From contig NZ_JAELTN010000028.1 in assembly GCF_016428855.1 (NCBI RefSeq), forward strand, positions 1-64,000: DNA of 64,000 bases, given 5' to 3'. Position numbers and translations under genes: made by a program. Below, in pieces: positions 52,627 through 61,210 of the stretch (its first letter is position 1; the number at the start of each line of letters is the position of its first letter). Under the pieces are notes generated by a model, which was given only the letters and a program-made list of their open reading frames with translations, ran no database searches and had not been told where the DNA came from. Source of the DNA: Pedobacter sp. ASV28. Lineage in GTDB: Bacteria; Bacteroidota; Bacteroidia; Sphingobacteriales; Sphingobacteriaceae.

Positions 52627-54102
52627 CTAACCTGTATGTTCGCCCTTGTCGAGAATTCTTTGAAGCAGCCTTTCCAGGTTTACGGTGGCAAAAGAGGAAC
52701 AGTAATCTGATAGACCATAGGGAATGATCAGTTCTCCATTGTGAATGATCGACCCACAGGAATACAGCACATTGGGTACGTATCCCTCTCTTTCATCTGG
52801 ATTTGGAACCAACAAGGGTTCATGTAGCCTTCCTAATTCTATGGCAGGGTCGTTCAGGTCAAGAAGGCTAGCGCCCAAGCAATACCTGCGCATAGGCCCT
52901 ACTCCATGGGTAATAATAAGCCAGCCTGCCTCGGTCTCTATTGGCGAACCACAATTGCCAATCTGTATAAATTCCCATTGGTACAAAGGCGACTGCAATT
53001 TAATAGGCTGGTCCCAAACTGTAATTCGATCTGAATACATGAGGTAGTTGTTCCATCCGTCAATTCTGGACATCATGGCATATTTTCCATTTATTTTTTT
53101 GGGGAAAAGGGCCAAATTTTTATTCTGTGCCCCTGTACCATGTAATGGGCTTACCTTGAAGTCATAGAAATCTACAGTCTGCATAAGCTTAGGAATAATG
53201 AAAGCTCCATCAAAAGCAGTATAAGTGGCATAATACATTACCGAACCATCTTCTTTGATGAAACGTACAAACCTGGCATCTTCTATTCCCTTACGTTCAA
53301 ATTCTGAAATGGGAAAAATAACACGGTCAGATATATCGGTATCTTTAGAAAAGCAGATTTCATGGTAGGTATCGGAAAGCCAAAGGATCTTATCATATTC
53401 CAATTTATCGAGATTATCTTCTTCCAAGTTCTTTGAATCCAATACAATTCTTCTCAACTGGGCATAATCAAATTTTTCTCCGAGCTTATCATTCATCTCG
53501 GCAATTATCTTTAAAGCTATATTTGCATCAGATGCTTTTTTTAAAAATAGACGTTTATTATAAATGGCATTTTTTACTACGTCTGCTTCATCAATGTAAT
53601 TACCGGACGGCATTACATGAATATTATTATTGCAATCTATAAGGGCTCTTCTGAATACTACAGAAGAGATATGTCCTTCTCCTACTGCCCTAAAGCTAAT
53701 GATCACCCTTTTTTCTCCTTCCACCAAATTGGTCTGATCGGGGTCTTCTACTATGGAAGGGTTAAAAAATGCGGCAGATTCTATAGAGTATTCATGCGTA
53801 AAATAAGATCCGATCAGGTATTTTCTGTATTCACTTACATTTTTATAATCGTGCCCTACTTCTTCTATGAGGTGTTTTACCTGTTTACAGTTTCGAGAAA
53901 ATACCTTGGTTATATTACGGTGCCGCTTAGAAAATTCCTGTAACAAAGGAGAAATTATACCAAATACCTGTTGTTCGGATAATTCCAATACTTTTCTAAT
54001 AACTTCTCTTGCCCGATCATCACCAGTATAAAAAAAACGGGCTATTACCCTTTTAGGATCTGGGTATATTTTTACGGGTTGTCTATTAACAGTTATCCTC
54101 AT
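52627..54102 (-). CDS. GH130 beta-mannoside phosphorylase/hydrolase family protein
   Basis: A 491-residue cytoplasmic protein with a five-bladed beta-propeller of family 130 (about 130-480). Family landmarks are FFNPSIVEDPD, KGIEDARFV, NKNLALFPKKINGKYA, GCGSPIE-like IGNCGSPIETEAGW, RRYCLGASLLDLNDP and CGSIIHNGELIIPYG. The first 120 residues form an extra helical extension (RAREVIRKVLELSEQ) found in the longer GH130 types. GH130 enzymes cleave beta-mannosides by phosphorolysis or hydrolysis. It is convergent with the GT4 fusion gene, a pairing that suggests a joint make-and-recycle role for a mannoside. Which of the two reactions it performs cannot be settled by eye. Confidence 0.88.
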   Translation of the reverse strand: MRITVNRQPVKIYPDPKRVIARFFYTGDDRAREVIRKVLELSEQQVFGIISPLLQEFSKRHRNITKVFSRNCKQVKHLIEEVGHDYKNVSEYRKYLIGSYFTHEYSIESAAFFNPSIVEDPDQTNLVEGEKRVIISFRAVGEGHISSVVFRRALIDCNNNIHVMPSGNYIDEADVVKNAIYNKRLFLKKASDANIALKIIAEMNDKLGEKFDYAQLRRIVLDSKNLEEDNLDKLEYDKILWLSDTYHEICFSKDTDISDRVIFPISEFERKGIEDARFVRFIKEDGSVMYYATYTAFDGAFIIPKLMQTVDFYDFKVSPLHGTGAQNKNLALFPKKINGKYAMMSRIDGWNNYLMYSDRITVWDQPIKLQSPLYQWEFIQIGNCGSPIETEAGWLIITHGVGPMRRYCLGASLLDLNDPAIELGRLHEPLLVPNPDEREGYVPNVLYSCGSIIHNGELIIPYGLSDYCSSFATVNLERLLQRILDKGEHTG

Positions 54103-54269
54103 TGTTTGGTGATTTATTATAAAATAAAATTCAGGAATAGATGATAGGCCAGGAGTACCCGAAGATCATCTTTTTTTTCTATCTATTTTAAAGATCAAAC
54201 ATTTTAATTTTTCTATGTCTCTTTTAACAGTAACAACCTTATAAATGGAATGGTTTTCAAAATCTATTT

Positions 54270-54277
54270 TATATTTG
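54270..54277 (+). promoter_or_regulatory. -7 promoter box for the 63-residue gene
   Basis: TATATTTG is a perfect TAnnTTTG match, 51 bp before the ATG at 54329. No exact -33 TTTG is seen at the proper distance. Confidence 0.45.
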
Positions 54278-54328
54278 TAAAGGCCAAGCGGCCTATTTCC
54301 ACATTAATTGACAACGAAGGAACCTGCT

Positions 54329-54520
54329 ATGAACGAAGGTGTAAAAAAAGGCGATAAAATGATCTGTATCCAAGATTTCATCAGGGATCATGAAATCTTA
54401 TTTGAAAAAGGCAAAACATATAGCAGCGAGATAGATTATACCATTACAGATAAACATGGCAATGCGCAATATGGTTGGAATGCCGATGTTTTCGAAAGGT
54501 ATTTTCAAAAGATAGCTTAA
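54329..54520 (+). CDS. Small protein of unknown function
   Basis: A 63-residue protein from ATG 54329 (MNEGVKKGDKMICIQDFIRD); an upstream in-frame TTG at 54308 would add seven residues but is less likely. The sequence KGDKMICIQDF and FEKGKTYSSEIDYTI suggests a small SH3-like beta barrel of the kind found in phage- and Bacteroidota-encoded small proteins. Function unknown. It is convergent with the sensor kinase at 54543, 22 bp away. Confidence 0.65.
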   Translation: MNEGVKKGDKMICIQDFIRDHEILFEKGKTYSSEIDYTITDKHGNAQYGWNADVFERYFQKIA

Positions 54521-54542
54521 TAGGTACCCTATTTATCAAATT

Positions 54543-55835
54543 CTAATATGCTGGCTCTAACTGTACCGTAAAAGTTGTACCCAGACCTTCTGTACTGTGT
54601 ACCGTTATGGTGCCCTTATGCTGTTCTATTATTTTTTTGGATAAATGAAGGCCAATTCCGATAGACTTCTCTCCCCCTAAGCCCATTCTGCCCACAGGAG
54701 TAAACTGTTTGAAGATTTCATTGATCATATTAGATGGTATACCAATGCCCCTATCTTTTATTTCAATTTCCAGCTTCTCCCTTTTTGTTAAAACCACTTC
54801 GATCGGTTGATCTACAGGCGAAAATTTAATGGCATTTTGGATAAGGTTATCTAAGACCCTTTCCATTTTAGACGAATTGATAAATGCATAAACCAAATGG
54901 GTACTTTTTACAAAATGAATGCTCCTACCCGTGTTATTTCGCCATTTTTCAACCATAGCTTTTATAAAACTGCCCAATTCCAGGCGCTGGGTAGTCAAGA
55001 TATCGGTATTCTCTTTTAAGGCTTCCAACAAATCGCCAATAATGTTATCGGCCTGTTGTGTAGCTTCTTCAATTAATTTGGGCACATCAAATTCTGGATA
55101 TTCGTCTGGTTGGACCCTGTTCAGCATCTGAATAGAGCTGAGCGGACTTCTCAGGTCATGTGCCACATAAGCCAACACTTCACTTTTTTGACGATTGAGC
55201 ATAGCTATTTCCTTATTCTTTTCTTCCAACTGCTTTATCCTTATAAAGCTTTTTGACTTTAGGTAATAGCTATACCTTGAAATAAAGAACAAGATAAGCC
55301 CCAAGGTAAGGCCAGCACATATATTGAGCACTTTATCGAAGAAACTGATCTTGCTACTTACTATACTAAACCAATAGCATAGCATAAGCAGCACCGTAAT
55401 AACCAGAATATGCTTAAGCTCCAACAAAAAGAACAGACCTGCAAGTACAATACCAATCAATAACATAGTAAGTGTATTCTTGGTATTGTGCATAGAGTTG
55501 ACATAACTTACATATAGGCTACTCAACAATAGGAAAACCACAAAACATAGGGAAAAGAAATGTTTCAATGATTGGTATTTAGATATCAAGAGGCTACCTA
55601 AATAAAAACACAAATGACCAACCAGAATAATCATATTGCTTAAAGAGTACTCTTCGTAATTTGGAAAAGCTCTTAAATCCTTGTAATACAAAAATGCGGT
55701 TATACGGGAAACCAATGCCAAAATAAAACCACATAGGCTCATCATCTTAACCAACCTGAAATTGTCTCTAGCATTACTATGCCTAAAGTCATCTCTATAC
55801 GGTATTGGTGTATGATAGGTTAAAAGTTTTAGCAT
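54543..55835 (-). CDS. Membrane sensor histidine kinase (multi-helix sensor)
   Basis: A 430-residue kinase with about six membrane helices in residues 28-190 and almost no periplasmic loops, so it probably senses within the membrane. A short coiled coil (198-218) leads to HisKA with His226 in VLAYVAHDLRSPLSS, then HATPase_c with N-box DNLIQNAIKFS, KDRGIGIPS, an F-box FKQFTPVG and SIGIGLHLS. All catalytic boxes are intact. No response regulator is adjacent. Its kinase half is similar in style to the TPR kinase at 41.5 kb. Confidence 0.92.
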   Translation of the reverse strand: MLKLLTYHTPIPYRDDFRHSNARDNFRLVKMMSLCGFILALVSRITAFLYYKDLRAFPNYEEYSLSNMIILVGHLCFYLGSLLISKYQSLKHFFSLCFVVFLLLSSLYVSYVNSMHNTKNTLTMLLIGIVLAGLFFLLELKHILVITVLLMLCYWFSIVSSKISFFDKVLNICAGLTLGLILFFISRYSYYLKSKSFIRIKQLEEKNKEIAMLNRQKSEVLAYVAHDLRSPLSSIQMLNRVQPDEYPEFDVPKLIEEATQQADNIIGDLLEALKENTDILTTQRLELGSFIKAMVEKWRNNTGRSIHFVKSTHLVYAFINSSKMERVLDNLIQNAIKFSPVDQPIEVVLTKREKLEIEIKDRGIGIPSNMINEIFKQFTPVGRMGLGGEKSIGIGLHLSKKIIEQHKGTITVHSTEGLGTTFTVQLEPAY

Positions 55836-56063
55836 GTTAAGTGGGCTTTTCCGAGCAAATTTAACTGTTTATACTTATAAACAACAATGAGATTTTTCGG
55901 ATCAGTCCCTTTTCGTAAAATAGATACACAGGATCAAGAAAGTAGCCCAACTTTATAAGTCAATATCTTTATTTAGCTATTTTCGTCAAAAACTTTACAT
56001 AAAGCAATATTTTATGATCAATAGAAATTAATTCACTTTATGTATTTTTTAGAAACTATTCAA

Positions 56064-56240
56064 CTAAGATTGATCTTTTGGCACTTTCGCCCCAGCTTTC
56101 TTGGCTTCCGACAGACCAATAGCTATCGCTTGTTTTTTAGAAGTTACTTTTTTTCCCGTGCCAGTCTTTAGTTTACCTTCTTTCATTTCGTGTATGGCCC
56201 TTTCTACTTTTTCACCTGCTTTTTCTGAATATTTAGCCAT
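56064..56240 (-). CDS. DUF6496 small basic protein
   Basis: A 58-residue protein from the ATG at 56238-56240 (MAKYSEKAGEKVERAIHEMK); the open frame extends 23 codons upstream but those are not conserved-looking. The body, GTGKKVTSKKQAIAIGLSEA, matches the small DUF6496 family found in many bacteria, often with stress genes. Its biochemical role is unknown. It lies alone in a 560-bp space between the sensor kinase and the Sel1 protein. Confidence 0.82.
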   Translation of the reverse strand: MAKYSEKAGEKVERAIHEMKEGKLKTGTGKKVTSKKQAIAIGLSEAKKAGAKVPKDQS

Positions 56241-56402
56241 AGTATTCAAAATTTTGTTCAACGTCTTAATAAACCTTAATACAGAAAATTTGTTTAAACA
56301 AAATTGCAAATTCTTTTGATAGAAGAGGATTATATTTAGGCTTAGCCTTTATGAAACACCAGGCCAGAAAAGGTACACACATTAGAATTTCTATTTGAAT
56401 AA

Positions 56403-58313
56403 TCAATTATTTTTGCAATATTTTTTATCGGCCTTACAGGCATTTTTAAACCATTTTTGTGATTTTCTTTCGTCCTTTTCCAAGTTAGGCCCACCTTTTT
56501 CATAAAGTTGTCCTAAGTAGTACATCGCTTTTGCGCCTTTCTTTTCAGCATCTTTTTCGTAATAAGCTTGTGCTTGTTTCCAGTCTTTTTCTACGCCACC
56601 CTCCCCCAGCTCATACATAACGCCTGCTGCGGTGTAGGCACCAGTATAGCCGTTTCTAACGGCTTTCAAATAAATCTCGACAGCCAGTTTGCCATCGGTT
56701 TTTCTAATCGAATTGCCATAATTATATAAGAGCTTGGTATACTTGCTGTCAAACCAATTGCTTTCTCCCTTACCAATATCGAGCTTGTTTTTCGGATCAT
56801 TTTCCATGAGCTTAAGCGTGAGCGCAAGCCAAACAGCTGCGCTATCTTTTTTGTTCAACTTTTCTGAATTGTAGTACAAGTCGGCTATTTTTTCAGTTTG
56901 CCAAAAGCTTCTTTTTTCTTCAGGCATACTGTTGTAACTGATAATGTGATACTTAACTGCATTAACATAATCTTTCAAATCCTCATATTTACTGGCAATG
57001 AGATAGGCTTTGGCTACTGCATCTTGAGAATTGTTGAGTTTCGCAATCTCATCTAATGTACTTCTCTTGTAGCGCTCAATTTCGCCTGCGCCACCTTTAT
57101 AGTTATTGGTTTTGTAGCCTTGAAGGTATAGGTTAGTAAACAGCTGGCTCTTATCCAATCCGAACAGGTCTGTAAACCTATACCAATAATAAGTAGTATC
57201 GCCTATTTTGGTATTGCTGGTGTTATAGTTACTGTAGCCAGTATAGTTATAAAAATGAAATTGTTTCAAAAACTCAACTAATTGAGAATTTGCCAAATGA
57301 TTACCATGAACCAGATTTTTCGCGCCAAAATATAATGTATATAACATATCCCCATCACTTAGCTTGGTGTGCCTGATTTCTGTCTGAACATTATTAGAGA
57401 AATCAATGGTAGCCGCTTTACCATTCTCATCTTCTTTGTATGTTGATATTTTGGAAAATGAAAAGCCAATAGCCTCTAAATTTGCCACAATGAAATCGCA
57501 GTAGGTTTCAAAAAACTTTGGATCTTTGAGCGTGTTTATCTGTCTTTCTGCTTTTTTCTTTGATTCTATAGCTGCATTTTGAGCTTCAATTATTTTTGCT
57601 TCCTTACGTTTTTGGGCATCGGCCTGTATAGAAGAAATCAGATCTATTGTTTGTTGGCCAAGCTGATTAATGGCTTCTACTTTTCTTTGGGTGTTTACAG
57701 CGCTTTGGCTGGTATTTGCTACAGGTTGCGAGTAAGTAGGCAAGCTCACAATCGGTGTATTGTTGTAAACTGGATTTGGGTTACTTGCAGGAGCCGAACT
57801 GTTATTTTGATTGTTTGGTGCAGTTGAACCAGTTGTTGCCGATGGGCCATTTTGTGTATTAACGGTTTTCTTTGGGTTGATTTTATAATTCGGCGTTCCA
57901 TTGTCGCAGTCGGCATAATTTGGATAGCCTTCCATATTGGTACTGCAGCCACCGTACCTATCTGCGAAACAAACTTTAGTAACACGAACGATAAAATTAA
58001 CGGAGCTTGATTTATAGGGAACGGATGTGTAGGTCTGCACTCCGCCAGGCGACAGACTCCCCCAGCCACCACGTATGGCCGTTTCACCACCAATTGTTAC
58101 TTCGCCATCAAAGCTTACAGCTTTCGAATAATTATTTTTCCACCTGATATTCCACCAATAACTGTTCGTACTTTTATTGAAGCCCAAATTCATGATACTG
58201 TACTGAATACCTTTATAACATGAAACAGAGGTCCATGGGCCCCATTGCGCCGATTGCCCAAAACAGATCGACATTTGAAAAAGGAGGGCGAATAGTAGCA
58301 ATATTTTTTTCAT
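56403..58313 (-). CDS. Secreted Sel1-repeat protein
   Basis: 636 residues from the ATG at 58311-58313, which begins a signal peptide (MKKILLLFALLFQMSICFGQ); a start 7 codons earlier is less likely. A beta-rich N-terminal domain of about 120 residues (WGPWTSVSCYKG, with several cysteines) is followed by a Ser/Asn/Pro-rich linker (about 135-215), a coiled coil (about 230-265), a mixed domain, TPR-like helices and Sel1-type repeats at about 555-630 (AAGVMYELGEGGVEKDWKQA, MYYLGQLYEKGGPNLEKDE). Such repeats scaffold protein interactions. Function is unknown. Confidence 0.78.
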   Translation of the reverse strand: MKKILLLFALLFQMSICFGQSAQWGPWTSVSCYKGIQYSIMNLGFNKSTNSYWWNIRWKNNYSKAVSFDGEVTIGGETAIRGGWGSLSPGGVQTYTSVPYKSSSVNFIVRVTKVCFADRYGGCSTNMEGYPNYADCDNGTPNYKINPKKTVNTQNGPSATTGSTAPNNQNNSSAPASNPNPVYNNTPIVSLPTYSQPVANTSQSAVNTQRKVEAINQLGQQTIDLISSIQADAQKRKEAKIIEAQNAAIESKKKAERQINTLKDPKFFETYCDFIVANLEAIGFSFSKISTYKEDENGKAATIDFSNNVQTEIRHTKLSDGDMLYTLYFGAKNLVHGNHLANSQLVEFLKQFHFYNYTGYSNYNTSNTKIGDTTYYWYRFTDLFGLDKSQLFTNLYLQGYKTNNYKGGAGEIERYKRSTLDEIAKLNNSQDAVAKAYLIASKYEDLKDYVNAVKYHIISYNSMPEEKRSFWQTEKIADLYYNSEKLNKKDSAAVWLALTLKLMENDPKNKLDIGKGESNWFDSKYTKLLYNYGNSIRKTDGKLAVEIYLKAVRNGYTGAYTAAGVMYELGEGGVEKDWKQAQAYYEKDAEKKGAKAMYYLGQLYEKGGPNLEKDERKSQKWFKNACKADKKYCKNN

Positions 58314-58415
58314 GATGCGCAATTTTAAAGACACTTCATAAAATTAGGCACTCCAAAAACACTAAAAAATAGCTAGTGATAGCTATCTTTACATACGTAA
58401 GCTTCCTTGATAGAA

Positions 58416-58526
58416 CTACTCATTAATTATAAAGGTATTCTCATGGCCGTCGTAGCCTATATATTTTTTTGAGGTCCATTTATGGTATGATTGTATTCCT
58501 TCTTTAATCGTCCATTCCTTTGCCAT
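58416..58526 (-). CDS. Possible 36-residue overlapping small ORF
   Basis: An ATG at 58524-58526 opens a 36-residue frame overlapping the last 23 bp of the YdeI-like gene in another frame. Its sequence (MAKEWTIKEGIQSYHKWTS, ending in FIINE) has a protein-like look, continuing well beyond the overlap to a stop at 58416-58418. It may be a real small gene, a gene tail left after decay, or chance. I do not recognise it. Confidence 0.25.
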   Translation of the reverse strand: MAKEWTIKEGIQSYHKWTSKKYIGYDGHENTFIINE

Positions 58527-59085
58527 CAAGAATTTTGGGCAAATATTTTTCAACCCTCGTTTCTCTGGTTTTAGATTGTTTAGGTTGTGAAAAATGAAAC
58601 AGGTAAGCTCTTTGTCTTCCCGGTGTCAAGGCGCTAAAGGCTTTCTTTAATACCTCATTTTCATCTAATCTTTTTTGGAATTCTTCAGGTACAGAATAGT
58701 CGGATGTTTTCTTCAGTACCACTTTCTCTCCAGATTCTTCAATTTCTACCGCTTCCCTTATATAGTCCTTAATAATGGAGGCCTGTTTTTTGATCTGATC
58801 AATAGTTGTAAAACGGATCTGACGCGCCGATTGGACATTTTCCGTTTGTTGTATCAAGATACTCAATGGATCTTTTAGCAAGGCTCCTTTATGAAATAAC
58901 AGGGCACAATATTCTTTAAATGCATGGATCAAAACAATATTTTTACCTTGCAAAGTATAACATGGATGCATCCACTTATAATCTTCATCAAGCTCTGTAA
59001 TGTCGAGAATAATTTCCCTTAATAAGGTCATTTCATCTTTCCATTTGCCTGCCTTATCTAAAAAACGATCAACTTTAGAATTCAT
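58504..59085 (-). CDS. YdeI/OmdA-family protein (DUF1801-like plus bacteriocin-protection domain)
   Basis: A 193-residue cytoplasmic protein. The first half is DUF1801/YdhG-like (MNSKVDRFLDKAGKWKDEM, YKWMHPCYTLQGKNIVLIH, FHKGALLKDP), and the C-terminal part has the OmdA-type motif FSALTPGRQRAYLFHFSQ with the ending LPKILDGKGM. Homologues include YdeI, linked to stress and antimicrobial-peptide resistance in Bacillus and enterobacteria. It is the last gene of the ArsR operon, overlapping the DoxX-like gene by 11 bp. Confidence 0.9.
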   Translation of the reverse strand: MNSKVDRFLDKAGKWKDEMTLLREIILDITELDEDYKWMHPCYTLQGKNIVLIHAFKEYCALLFHKGALLKDPLSILIQQTENVQSARQIRFTTIDQIKKQASIIKDYIREAVEIEESGEKVVLKKTSDYSVPEEFQKRLDENEVLKKAFSALTPGRQRAYLFHFSQPKQSKTRETRVEKYLPKILDGKGMDD

Positions 59086-59473
59086 ATTTTTTTGGTTTAG
59101 CCAACATTAACTTTCTATTTTCAGGTCTAAAAGACCAAGACAGCACAATAAGCAATATAAAAATAAACGAGCCAATACTTTCTACAAAACTATCTCGCAT
59201 TATAATATGCGAGATACTTGCACCTGTCATGGCAAAGAAAAACCCTGCATAGGCCCATTCTTTCAATAAAGGACTTTTAGGAAGCAGTATGGCAATTACG
59301 CCCAAAACCTTCCATGTTCCCAATATGCTTAAAAAATAGATAGGATAACCCAGATGTAAAATACCTTGTGCCGTTTCTTTAGTTCTTAAAGCCTGCATTA
59401 GTCCACCTGAAAACATGCCCAAGGCCAACAAAATTGTGGAAGTCCAATAGATGATTTTATGACTTTTGTTCAT
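59075..59473 (-). CDS. DoxX-like small membrane protein
   Basis: A 132-residue protein with four membrane helices (about 9-28, 45-65, 72-92, 98-115). The DoxX_2-type features are GGLMQALRTKETAQGILHLG, the GTWKVLGVIAILLP helix and EWAYAGFFFAMTGASISH. Family members are often encoded beside ArsR and AHSA1 genes in Bacteroidota; their reaction is not settled. It lies 6 bp after the AHSA1 gene and overlaps the YdeI-like gene. Confidence 0.88.
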   Translation of the reverse strand: MNKSHKIIYWTSTILLALGMFSGGLMQALRTKETAQGILHLGYPIYFLSILGTWKVLGVIAILLPKSPLLKEWAYAGFFFAMTGASISHIIMRDSFVESIGSFIFILLIVLSWSFRPENRKLMLAKPKKYEF

Positions 59474-59479
59474 GCTCTA

Positions 59480-59944
59480 TTATTTTAGTTTGTTCATAAT
59501 TTCTTGTAAACGATGATGTGCCATATTCAATCCTTGTGCAAACGGCATTTGCAAAAGCTGATTTCTGAATGCTATAGATTTAAAAATGATCTGCATGGTC
59601 AGTTCACTGGTATGATCTGTTAGTTTTTTAAATTCAAAAAACTCCAATTGGATAGGAAATGGAGAATTTTCCATTTCAAATGTTCGTGTGATCTTTTCAT
59701 TTGGTACAAACTCAAGTATAACACCATTTGCACCAAATACAACCTGCCCATTGTGTGAAGTTTGAAATTGCCAACTTCCATGTTTTTTATGCTCTAGTTT
59801 CAATACCTTGGTGCCCATCCATTGTTCCACAATTTCAGGATCCTCGTAAGCTTTAAAAAGCAATTCCAATGGCAGATCAAATGTTCTTTTAATGATAATT
59901 TCCTGCCTGTTTTCTTCTGCCTGGATTTTTGTTTTCTGTTCCAT
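59480..59944 (-). CDS. SRPBCC/AHSA1-family protein
   Basis: A 154-residue helix-grip protein. The typical start is IIIKRTFDLPLELLFKAYED followed by PEIVEQWMG, and the end is the long helix FAQGLNMAHHRLQEIMNKL. The fold has a deep hydrophobic pocket, but the ligand of these bacterial AHSA1-like proteins is usually unknown. It starts 1 bp after the ArsR gene stop, so the two are cotranscribed; ArsR-AHSA1 pairs are a common module. Confidence 0.92.
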   Translation of the reverse strand: MEQKTKIQAEENRQEIIIKRTFDLPLELLFKAYEDPEIVEQWMGTKVLKLEHKKHGSWQFQTSHNGQVVFGANGVILEFVPNEKITRTFEMENSPFPIQLEFFEFKKLTDHTSELTMQIIFKSIAFRNQLLQMPFAQGLNMAHHRLQEIMNKLK

Positions 59945-59945
59945 T

Positions 59946-60266
59946 TTATGTGCTTTTGTAGTTTTTCATTATCGCCTCCAATTTATTAAATCTGTCATCC
60001 CACATTTGGCGGAAGGGTTCTATAAAGTCGGCGATTTCTTTCATTTTTTTTGCGTTGATGTGATAATGGATTTCCCTACCACTCTGTTCGGACCTGAGCA
60101 ATTCACACTCCGTTAAAATTTGCAGATGTTTTGAAACTGTTGGCCTTGCCGTATCAAAATTCAAGGCTATTGTGCCTGCGGTCATAGATTGAGAAGCAAC
60201 CAATAGAAGTATGGCCCTTCTTGTAGGATCTGCTATCGCCTGAAAAACGTCACGTCTTAAGTTCAT
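59946..60266 (-). CDS. ArsR-family transcriptional regulator
   Basis: A 106-residue winged-helix repressor. The start [18 protein letters not shown], recognition region [19 protein letters not shown] and wing [13 protein letters not shown] are typical of the metal-independent ArsR/SdpR group that accompanies AHSA1 proteins; no cysteine metal site is seen. It is the first gene of a four-gene operon, and its promoter overlaps two 16-bp palindromes at 60270-60311, so it very probably represses itself. Confidence 0.93.
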   Translation of the reverse strand: MNLRRDVFQAIADPTRRAILLLVASQSMTAGTIALNFDTARPTVSKHLQILTECELLRSEQSGREIHYHINAKKMKEIADFIEPFRQMWDDRFNKLEAIMKNYKST

Positions 60267-60269
60267 TAT

Positions 60270-60315
60270 GTAGCTATTTGACTACAAATATAAATGTAGT
60301 TATTCGACTACGCAA
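60270..60315 (-). promoter_or_regulatory. Promoter and twin palindromic operator of the ArsR operon
   Basis: GTAGCTATTTGACTAC (60270-60285) and GTAGTTATTCGACTAC (60296-60311) are two near-identical imperfect palindromes (GTAG-N8-CTAC) 26 bp apart. On the minus strand a perfect -7 box TATATTTG (60285-60292) lies between them, with TTG (60313-60315) as -33 at a 20-bp gap, and the ATG follows 4 bp beyond the proximal palindrome. Binding of a dimer at each site would block the polymerase. The arrangement is seen; repression by ArsR is inferred from family knowledge. Confidence 0.7.
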
Positions 60316-60498
60316 TTTTTTCCTGCTTTTTTTAGAAAAAATGAATACAATAGCTATTTTTTCTTTCCCATTCCCCTATTAGCCTTTATTACAGTCCATA
60401 TCAAGAGTCAAAGTAATTGTTTATCAACCCATAAACATAACTTCTAATTCACACTGAGTTAATAAGATATAAGCAGATTTATATTAAATCTCTAATTT

Positions 60499-61035
60499 AT
60501 GTTTAACGCTTTAGAAACATCAAAAACAGAGCAGTTCAATAGCATATATTATGCTACTCATCAAAAATTGTATGGTACTGTTTTTAACTTGTGCAGGGAT
60601 AAAGACCTCACATTAGACATTTTGCAAAAGGTGTATCTCCTGCTTTGGGAAAAATGGGAAACCGTAGCCGAAAAAGGAAACCTTTACCCTTTACTATATA
60701 CCTATGCCAAAAATACTTATATAGACAATTTGAGAAGGGAAAAGTGCAGCAGAAAAATGACCGAACACATCATTAACAGGGTCAATCAGGAAAGTTCATC
60801 TGTAGAAACGCAATATAAAAGAAAAGAATATCTGGCTGTAATCAATAATGTCCTCTCCCGTTTAACCAGCAGAAGAAGAGAAGTGATACAATTATACCTT
60901 GAGGAAGGGTTAACAAGGAAAAAACTTGCCGAACGGCTTTCCATTTCACCAAATACCATTGATAACCACCTTCGTGAATCTTTGTCTTTATTACGTAGAG
61001 AATTGCAGGGCTATGCCAAAACTGGAGTTGACTGA
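60499..61035 (+). CDS. ECF-type RNA polymerase sigma factor
   Basis: A 178-residue sigma-70 family protein with only regions 2 and 4. Region 2 (about 15-85) includes LTLDILQKVYLLLWEKWETV and the helix TYAKNTYIDNLRRE; region 4 (about 112-168) has LTSRRREVIQLYLEEGLT then RKKLAERLSISPNTIDNHL. FecI-like members in Bacteroidota usually sit beside a FecR anti-sigma gene and a susC with an STN domain, but none adjoins here. It is separated from the convergent lipoprotein gene by a clear hairpin. Confidence 0.92.
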   Translation: MFNALETSKTEQFNSIYYATHQKLYGTVFNLCRDKDLTLDILQKVYLLLWEKWETVAEKGNLYPLLYTYAKNTYIDNLRREKCSRKMTEHIINRVNQESSSVETQYKRKEYLAVINNVLSRLTSRRREVIQLYLEEGLTRKKLAERLSISPNTIDNHLRESLSLLRRELQGYAKTGVD

Positions 61036-61152
61036 CAATGAACAAATAAGCAATAAAAAAAATAGATTTCCATTGCTTATTTTCATATTAAATTAATATT
61101 GTATATTGCAGTTCCTTACAGCCTAGATACCTGTAGAGGAATTTGAATTTTC

Positions 61153-61183
61153 AAAGGCCTGCCTCTTAAGGCAAGCCTTTTTA
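61153..61183. terminator. Bidirectional intrinsic terminator
   Basis: AAAGGCCTGCCT pairs with AGGCAAGCCTTT across a CTTA loop with one mismatch, followed by a T run. It lies between the convergent sigma factor gene (stop 61035) and the lipoprotein gene (stop 61211) and has flanking A and T tracts suited to both directions. Confidence 0.75.
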
Positions 61184-61210
61184 GTTTGCAATTCTTGCAA
61201 AAATTGCTTT

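Noticed and set aside
61036..61210. RNA gene between the sigma factor and the lipoprotein
   Set aside because: The only structure is a terminator hairpin at 61153-61183; no tRNA-like or known RNA fold was seen.
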